Origin: Streptomyces colonosanans
Lineage (GTDB): Bacteria > Actinomycetota > Actinomycetes > Streptomycetales > Streptomycetaceae
Length of the DNA stretch: 64,000 nt
Reading direction: 5' to 3'
Assembly (NCBI RefSeq): GCF_001866645.1
Contig: NZ_MLYP01000049.1
Span: forward strand, 62,001 to 126,000
Below the pieces are notes generated by a model. The model was not told the origin of the DNA and made no database searches. It saw only the letters and a program-made list of their open reading frames with translations. A program made the translations under genes and the position numbers. Positions 59,863 through 64,000 of the stretch are shown here, one piece after another. Position 1 is the first letter of the stretch; every line of letters begins with the position of its first letter.

Positions 59863-61377
59863 CTACCGACGTGCGCTCAGGCGTTCCTGTAAGAGGTCGT
59901 TGAGCACGGCGACCGGTGACGTCGGGCACATGGCCAACCGGGCATCAAGGGACGCCTCCCACTCGACGGTGAGGTGCCTCAACAGCTCCTCGCGCATCTC
60001 TCGGGTGATGTGGGAGTAGCGCGCCTGCACGGATCCGTCGATGTGCCCCATGCGCTCGTCCATGAGCTTCGGTGGGGTGCGGAACCCTTCCATGCGCGTT
60101 TTGTGGGTGTGCCGCAGCCCGTGGGGTGTGAGCCCTTTCGCGATCGGCGCCCAGCAGGCATCCGCCCGCGCTTGGGCACCCCTCCCCCGGGCAGGCACAC
60201 CGGGCCAGGGATGGGCCAGCACGGGCACGGGCCGCGCCTCCTGCGGCGCCTTCTTCGGGTACCAGCCCGACGCGGCCGGCGTGAAGAGCCACGTGGCGAA
60301 CCCGTTGCGGCGCCAGTGCTCCGCCTGGTCGACGGCACCCCCGCCACGGGTGAACCCGAGAGCCTCGATCGCCTCCCGAACACGCGCCCTGGTGGCTTCG
60401 GCTACGGCTTCCGGCCGGTTGAGGACATTGGACACGGTGCCGGTGGAAACGCCGGCGCGTCTGGCCACGTCCACCACCTTCGCGCCGGTCTCCCCCGTGC
60501 GGGACACACCCTGCCCTCGGAACACGTACGTCTTGCCGTGGCAGGTGCAGGGTTTCGGCTGCGAACGAACTATGTGCCCGGTCCACAGTCGAGCGAGCCA
60601 CGCGGGAGCGTCGATGGTTCGGTAGCTGTCGTCTTTGGGCGGGCACCGCTCGAACGCTCCAGAATCGAGTTCGTAGAGCTGCCATTCCACACGTACGGCT
60701 GCCGGGCGGATGAACTCCGTCTCCAGGCCCACGATTTCGGCCCACCGCATGCCCGTGTAGCCCTTGGTGACAAAGGCCACGAACTCGTCATCGCGACCAG
60801 AGAGGAGGGAGGCCCGCTCCGCGCACAACAGGATGCCGAGCGGATCCGTCACGACCTTTTCCGGCCCACGGTCACGCGACCGACCAGCACGCTTCCCCCT
60901 TCCGCGGCGCTTCGTGGCGGGGTTGGAACTGATGAGTTCTTCGTCCACCGCGTCTTCCAGGACCAGGTGGAGCGTGCCGCGCCAGGTCTTCACGCTGGAT
61001 GTGGCGTAGAGCGCCTTTTCCTTCTTCTCCCAGGCATCGACGTCTGCGCGCTGGATGGACGCCAGCGGATAGTCCTCGAACTCCGGAAGTAGGTGTTCTT
61101 CCAGGTGCCGTCGGTAGTTCTGCATGGTCGACGCGGCCAGATCTTGCGCCGCGTACCACCTCGAGGCGTATTCACCGAAGGTGGTCTGTCCGGCTGCCGG
61201 GTCCCTCCACGTGCCGCCCCGTACCTTGGCCTCTTCGGCGTCAGCCGCCTTCTTCGCTTCGCGCTTCGTACGGAAGCGGATGGCGTTGCCGTTCTCGTCG
61301 GCGACGGTGCCGTACTTGCCCGGCGCGATCTTGTAGCGGCCACGCCAGTACGTGCCGCGATTTTCGACGAATCCCAT
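59863..61377 (-). CDS. int: tyrosine integrase with embedded LacI-type HTH
   Basis: A 504-residue site-specific recombinase. The N-terminal arm-binding part (GFVENRGTYWRGRYK..) and SAM-like core-binding part (STMQNYRRHLEEHLLPEFED) precede the catalytic domain. That domain has box I GYTGMRWAEIVGLE, box II LTPHGLRHTHKTRM (H-x-x-R) and the tyrosine in VQARYSHI. Between box I and box II, residues about 300-345 read VVDVARRAGVSTGTVSNVLN followed by RPEAVAEATRARVREAIEALGF, a canonical LacI-family helix-turn-helix. It is the distal gene of the element's minus-strand operon, facing the tRNA-Pro attachment site. The start at 61377 has AGAGGGAG directly upstream. Confidence 0.92.
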   Translation of the reverse strand: MGFVENRGTYWRGRYKIAPGKYGTVADENGNAIRFRTKREAKKAADAEEAKVRGGTWRDPAAGQTTFGEYASRWYAAQDLAASTMQNYRRHLEEHLLPEFEDYPLASIQRADVDAWEKKEKALYATSSVKTWRGTLHLVLEDAVDEELISSNPATKRRGRGKRAGRSRDRGPEKVVTDPLGILLCAERASLLSGRDDEFVAFVTKGYTGMRWAEIVGLETEFIRPAAVRVEWQLYELDSGAFERCPPKDDSYRTIDAPAWLARLWTGHIVRSQPKPCTCHGKTYVFRGQGVSRTGETGAKVVDVARRAGVSTGTVSNVLNRPEAVAEATRARVREAIEALGFTRGGGAVDQAEHWRRNGFATWLFTPAASGWYPKKAPQEARPVPVLAHPWPGVPARGRGAQARADACWAPIAKGLTPHGLRHTHKTRMEGFRTPPKLMDERMGHIDGSVQARYSHITREMREELLRHLTVEWEASLDARLAMCPTSPVAVLNDLLQERLSARR

Positions 61378-61449
61378 GCTCCCTCTCATCACAAGCGGCG
61401 GGCGGGAGCGGGTGTTTCAGCTCCCGCCCGCCGCGGTCGTCTTGGACTG

Positions 61450-61770
61450 TCAGGCGGCGTTCCGAGTGCGCCGCGGGCGCCGCGCTCGGAGCTGCGCCGC
61501 GGGCCCGTCACGGTGGGCAAGCGTTCGGCGGCGCGCTGGAGTGGTCTTCGCCTCGGGGATGTTCACCTGGTCCGGACGCTCCTCAAAGATGCGGAAGATC
61601 TCCTCCACATGCGACCGGGTGAAGCGGTAGCCGCTACCGCTGCGGATGAACGGGATGCGGCGCCGGCGTGCCTGTTCCTTCACCCACCACTCGGAGCAGT
61701 CGAGCGCCTCGGCGACTTCGGCAGGCGAATACGTCAAGGGGAGGCTCTGGTTCTTCTGGCCTGGGATCAT
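61450..61770 (-). CDS. xis: excisionase-like HTH_17 protein
   Basis: A 106-residue protein. The N-terminal MerR-like winged HTH is LPLTYSPAEVAEALDCSEWW then VKEQARRRRIPFIRSGSGYR, ending FTRSHVEEIFRIFEE, the pattern of excisionases and HTH_17 domains. It has a basic Arg-rich tail. It lies directly upstream of int. Its ATG overlaps the preceding gene's stop as ATGA, and GGAAGAGGAG provides the ribosome site. It probably acts as the directionality factor of the element. Confidence 0.82.
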   Translation of the reverse strand: MIPGQKNQSLPLTYSPAEVAEALDCSEWWVKEQARRRRIPFIRSGSGYRFTRSHVEEIFRIFEERPDQVNIPEAKTTPARRRTLAHRDGPAAQLRARRPRRTRNAA

Positions 61771-61991
61771 GACTCCTCTTCCTGAGTGGGCCACGGCCCG
61801 AGCTGGCCGCGCTCTGCTCTGAGGCTCTGGAGCTGCTTGGAGCGGATGAGGTCGTAGACCTTGAAGCGACTGAGACGGAGTGCCGCCATCGCTTCCGGGA
61901 CCGTCAGCGCCTCATGCGTAATGGACAGATTGACGGGGGCTGCCCTGGTGACCGTGACAGCAGTGACACTGTGACTGCTGTGACTCGTCAT
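61767..61991 (-). CDS. small HTH_17 DNA-binding protein
   Basis: A 74-residue protein with EALTVPEAMAALRLSRFKVY then DLIRSKQLQSLRAERG, an excisionase-type HTH (TVxEAAxxLxxSRxTVYxLIxSGxLxS). The usual wing and second helix are replaced by GPWPTQEEES, so it is a shortened form. It is translationally coupled on both sides (ATGA overlaps). Two adjacent HTH_17 proteins suggest division of labour, one as recombination directionality factor and one as regulator. Confidence 0.75.
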   Translation of the reverse strand: MTSHSSHSVTAVTVTRAAPVNLSITHEALTVPEAMAALRLSRFKVYDLIRSKQLQSLRAERGQLGPWPTQEEES

Positions 61992-63010
61992 GCCTGTCCC
62001 CCGTCCTCCTCGGGGACGGTGTAGCCCCCGTCCTTGCGGATGAGCTGGACGTCCTTCGCCATGCGCGAGCAGGTTTGCCGCACGAGGTCGGACGAGAGGC
62101 CCGTCCCTTCGGCGATCTGCTTCGGTGCGGCTCCGGGGTGTTCGCGGACGTAGCGCAGGACCGTCGCGCGACTGTCGCTGATGGTGTGGTCGGCGGCGGG
62201 GCCTTCGAGGAGTTGCCAGGCGCCGGCCTCCGCGTAGAAGCGGAGGGCGTACTCGGACTCGTCGACGTCGCGGCCGGTGACGTGCAGGACGCCGTCCGCC
62301 TGGCCCCGGGACCGCTTGAGGACGAGTGTTGCGTCGGCCGCGCCCGCCAGGCCGTTGGTGCCGGAGACCTCGGCGAGGAAGTCGTCCGAGCCGGCCTTAC
62401 GGACGTGGTGGACGAGGACGATGGCGATGCCGTAGTGATCGGCGACCCGCTTCACGTGGCCGACGGCCGCGTAATCCGCGTCGTACGCGGAGGCACCCGG
62501 CGCCGACGTCCCGCGGATCTTCGCGAAGACGTCGATCACGACCATGCGGGCGTCCGGGTTGCGCTCGCACCACTGGGCGATCGCCTCACTGCCGCCCTGG
62601 GGGAGCGGCGGGCAAGCGGTAGCCAGCGTCAGTGAGGCAGGGGCCCGGTTACTGCCGAGGATCTTGCGCATGCGGGTCTGCAGGCGGCGGGGCGTGTCCT
62701 CCAGGGCGAGGTAGAGAACCGGGCCGCCTTCCACGGGCACGCTGTCCATGGCCTGCCCTCCGGCAGCGACCGAGAGGGCCAGGCCGAGGGACATCCACGA
62801 CTTGCCGACCTTCGGCGGACCGGCAAGCAGGTTGACGCCCTCGGAGATGATCCCGGGCACGGCCCACTTCGGCTCCGGGAACTCCATGGCCATCAGCTCG
62901 TCGGCGGACCATGCCGTACGGATGCGCTGCTGCGCGGGCTGGAGCGGGTGGGGTTCCGGGGACGAGGGTCCGGAGTGCGGGTGGGGCATCTCGTACAGGT
63001 CCTCGCTCAT
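61988..63010 (-). CDS. RepA-like AAA/RecA-fold ATPase
   Basis: A 340-residue replicative-helicase-type ATPase of the RepA/RSF1010-like (AAA_25) family. The N-terminus is Pro-rich. Walker A is LLAGPPKVGKSWMSLGLALS (about 60-79). VLYLALEDTPRRLQTRM and Walker B MVVIDVFAKIRG (about 156-167) follow, then IVLVHHVRK. The C-terminal ~65 residues (SRATVLRYVREHPGAAPKQI, LSSDLVRQTCSRMA) form a winged helix. It probably unwinds or loads at the element's origin together with the primase-polymerase encoded upstream. ATGA overlap with the next gene. Confidence 0.85.
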   Translation of the reverse strand: MSEDLYEMPHPHSGPSSPEPHPLQPAQQRIRTAWSADELMAMEFPEPKWAVPGIISEGVNLLAGPPKVGKSWMSLGLALSVAAGGQAMDSVPVEGGPVLYLALEDTPRRLQTRMRKILGSNRAPASLTLATACPPLPQGGSEAIAQWCERNPDARMVVIDVFAKIRGTSAPGASAYDADYAAVGHVKRVADHYGIAIVLVHHVRKAGSDDFLAEVSGTNGLAGAADATLVLKRSRGQADGVLHVTGRDVDESEYALRFYAEAGAWQLLEGPAADHTISDSRATVLRYVREHPGAAPKQIAEGTGLSSDLVRQTCSRMAKDVQLIRKDGGYTVPEEDGGQA

Positions 63011-63645
63011 GCCTTGCCGCCCTCGTGGTCCGGGCTCGCGCCGTTCTTACGCCCCTGCGAGGCGATCCACTTCGCGGCGGCGGTGATCGAGGTGAAGCCG
63101 TCCTGCGCGCGCTCCCAGCGGATCCGCGAACCGATGCCGTACGGACCGGTTGGCGACGGCAGTGCGGCAGCGCTGTACGTCCTGCCGCCTCGCGGACCGC
63201 GCCCCTCGGAGATCGAGCCCGTCAGGTCCTCCTCGTGAAGCCGCTGAGGCTTCTTCCGCGACACCAGCCACTCGCGGGGCCCGCTGTCGAACCAGGGCCA
63301 CGGCTCGCCCGGCCACAGGAACAGGCCGCCAACCTTGCGCGGGGCCTCGCCGTAACCAGTCGTCTCCGTGGTCGAGCTGCGAATACTGCCGCTCTCTCCA
63401 GTGATGACGTGCGCGACGTGGCACGAGAGGCAGACCACGCGGACCGTCGTGCGAAGGCAGGAGCCGCCGTGCTCGCACTCCTCGTTCGGGCACGAGTGTC
63501 GTTCGACCGGCCCTCGATACCCGCCGTACGACGACCTGTAGACCTCGTCCTCGCGGATGTCGACCGTCCATGAGGGACGCGAGCAGTCCTTCATGTGGAT
63601 CAGCTCGCGCCAGCCGAGATAGGTCTCCTGAACGTTGTGGCTCAT
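63007..63645 (-). CDS. element-encoded protein with zinc-binding cysteines
   Basis: A 212-residue protein of no family I recognise. A cysteine/histidine cluster lies in the first third: HSCPNEECEHGGSC then VVCLSCHVAHV, likely a zinc module. The C-terminal 40 residues (SRIRWERAQDGFTSITAAAK) form a short amphipathic segment. It is coupled by 4-base overlaps to both neighbours, so it is co-expressed with the replication genes. A role in DNA binding is an inference only. Confidence 0.6.
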   Translation of the reverse strand: MSHNVQETYLGWRELIHMKDCSRPSWTVDIREDEVYRSSYGGYRGPVERHSCPNEECEHGGSCLRTTVRVVCLSCHVAHVITGESGSIRSSTTETTGYGEAPRKVGGLFLWPGEPWPWFDSGPREWLVSRKKPQRLHEEDLTGSISEGRGPRGGRTYSAAALPSPTGPYGIGSRIRWERAQDGFTSITAAAKWIASQGRKNGASPDHEGGKA

Positions 63646-64000
63646 GCCGCCCTCCGCCCGAAGGTCCGGGGCCTCTTCGCTCCCGCGCGCAGGCCGGAGG
63701 CGATGGTGCGGCGCGCCTCGCGCTCGGGGAGGCCAGCGTCCGTGGCTGCCTCAAGCAGCCGTTCACACACGTACGTTGCAGTGAGCTCGTGTCCGGCGAC
63801 GAGCTGACCGAGCGCCACCGAGGCCTCGTACAAGGCGCTGTTGCGCCTGCCCTCAGGCGCGTCGGAGACTCGGCCTCGTTCAGCGTTGACGGCGACGGTC
63901 AGGTAGGAGCCTCGGCGCCCGTCGGCGATGAGCGGCACGGTCGCGGGGCGCTGCGGCGGCAGCGGCGCCGTGATGAGGAGTTTCGTCATCCACTCGGGCA
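63642..64000 (-). CDS. primase-polymerase C-terminal part (cut by window edge)
   Basis: The frame is open to the right edge: codons before the ATG at 63989 read PEW, so the gene continues outside. The visible end shows QRPATVPLIADGRRGSYLTV, RNSALYEASVALGQLVAG, and LPEREARRTIASGLRAGAKR. This is the C-terminal region found in bifunctional DNA primase/polymerase (Prim-Pol) proteins of actinomycete elements. It would prime and copy the element's DNA alongside the RepA-like ATPase. The catalytic domain is not in view. Confidence 0.75.
   Translation of the reverse strand, partial: PEWMTKLLITAPLPPQRPATVPLIADGRRGSYLTVAVNAERGRVSDAPEGRRNSALYEASVALGQLVAGHELTATYVCERLLEAATDAGLPEREARRTIASGLRAGAKRPRTFGRRAA

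Overview
The window is GC-rich, strongly third-position-GC coding DNA from a Streptomyces chromosome. The gene order supports this: protease, holB, tmk, topA, hppA, bldG, Tad pilus genes, ssd, 6C RNA, HAD phosphatase, acsA, nhaA, marP, nth, crp, two ArsA ATPases, wblA, PBP. As I recall it, this is the conserved core order of S. coelicolor, and much of it is shared with Mycobacterium (the Rv3645 to Rv3683 region).

Layout. (1) 1-6.4 kb is accessory: an O-methyltransferase, a SARP activator, a SnoaL-like protein, and broken pieces of an acyl-CoA carboxylase beta subunit, a SAM synthetase and two transposases. It looks like the eroded right edge of an aromatic-polyketide-type cluster. A PadR regulator and a second methyltransferase follow, and the region stops at a tRNA-Thr(CGU). 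(2) 6.6-18.8 kb is housekeeping on the minus strand: secreted peptidase, DNA polymerase III delta', an unusual three-part Tmk, TopA, a methyltransferase and a lipoprotein. (3) 19-25 kb holds the proton-pumping pyrophosphatase, the bldG switch with its anti-sigma partner, and a helicase. (4) 25.1-30.5 kb is a compact overlapping Tad-like pilus operon headed by ssd. Upstream of it lies the 6C small RNA on the same strand, and then a divergent HAD phosphatase. (5) 32-43 kb holds a degenerate Fic-like protein, a CooC-like ATPase, a decayed polysaccharide deacetylase, a SulP-carbonic anhydrase fusion, AcsA, NhaA with a structured leader, a holin-like protein and an epoxide-hydrolase-like protein. 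(6) 43-59.6 kb is the conserved marP-nudix-nth-crp-MBL-nudix-ridA-arsA-arsA-wblA-PBP-yqeY-phosphoesterase block. (7) At tRNA-Pro(CGG), 59.67 kb, an integrative element begins and runs off the right edge. It has a tyrosine integrase with an embedded LacI-type HTH, two small HTH (excisionase-like) proteins, a RepA-like ATPase, a zinc-motif protein and the C-terminus of a primase-polymerase.

The observations most worth following are the integrase with the LacI helix-turn-helix inside its catalytic half, the switch-like leader of nhaA, the repeat-and-dyad promoter of crp, the structured gap at 31.9-32.3 kb, the three-domain Tmk, and the eroded cluster edge with its two transposase relics. All family assignments come from reading motifs in the translations; no database search was possible. 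Residue numbers given as 'about' are estimates from coordinates.
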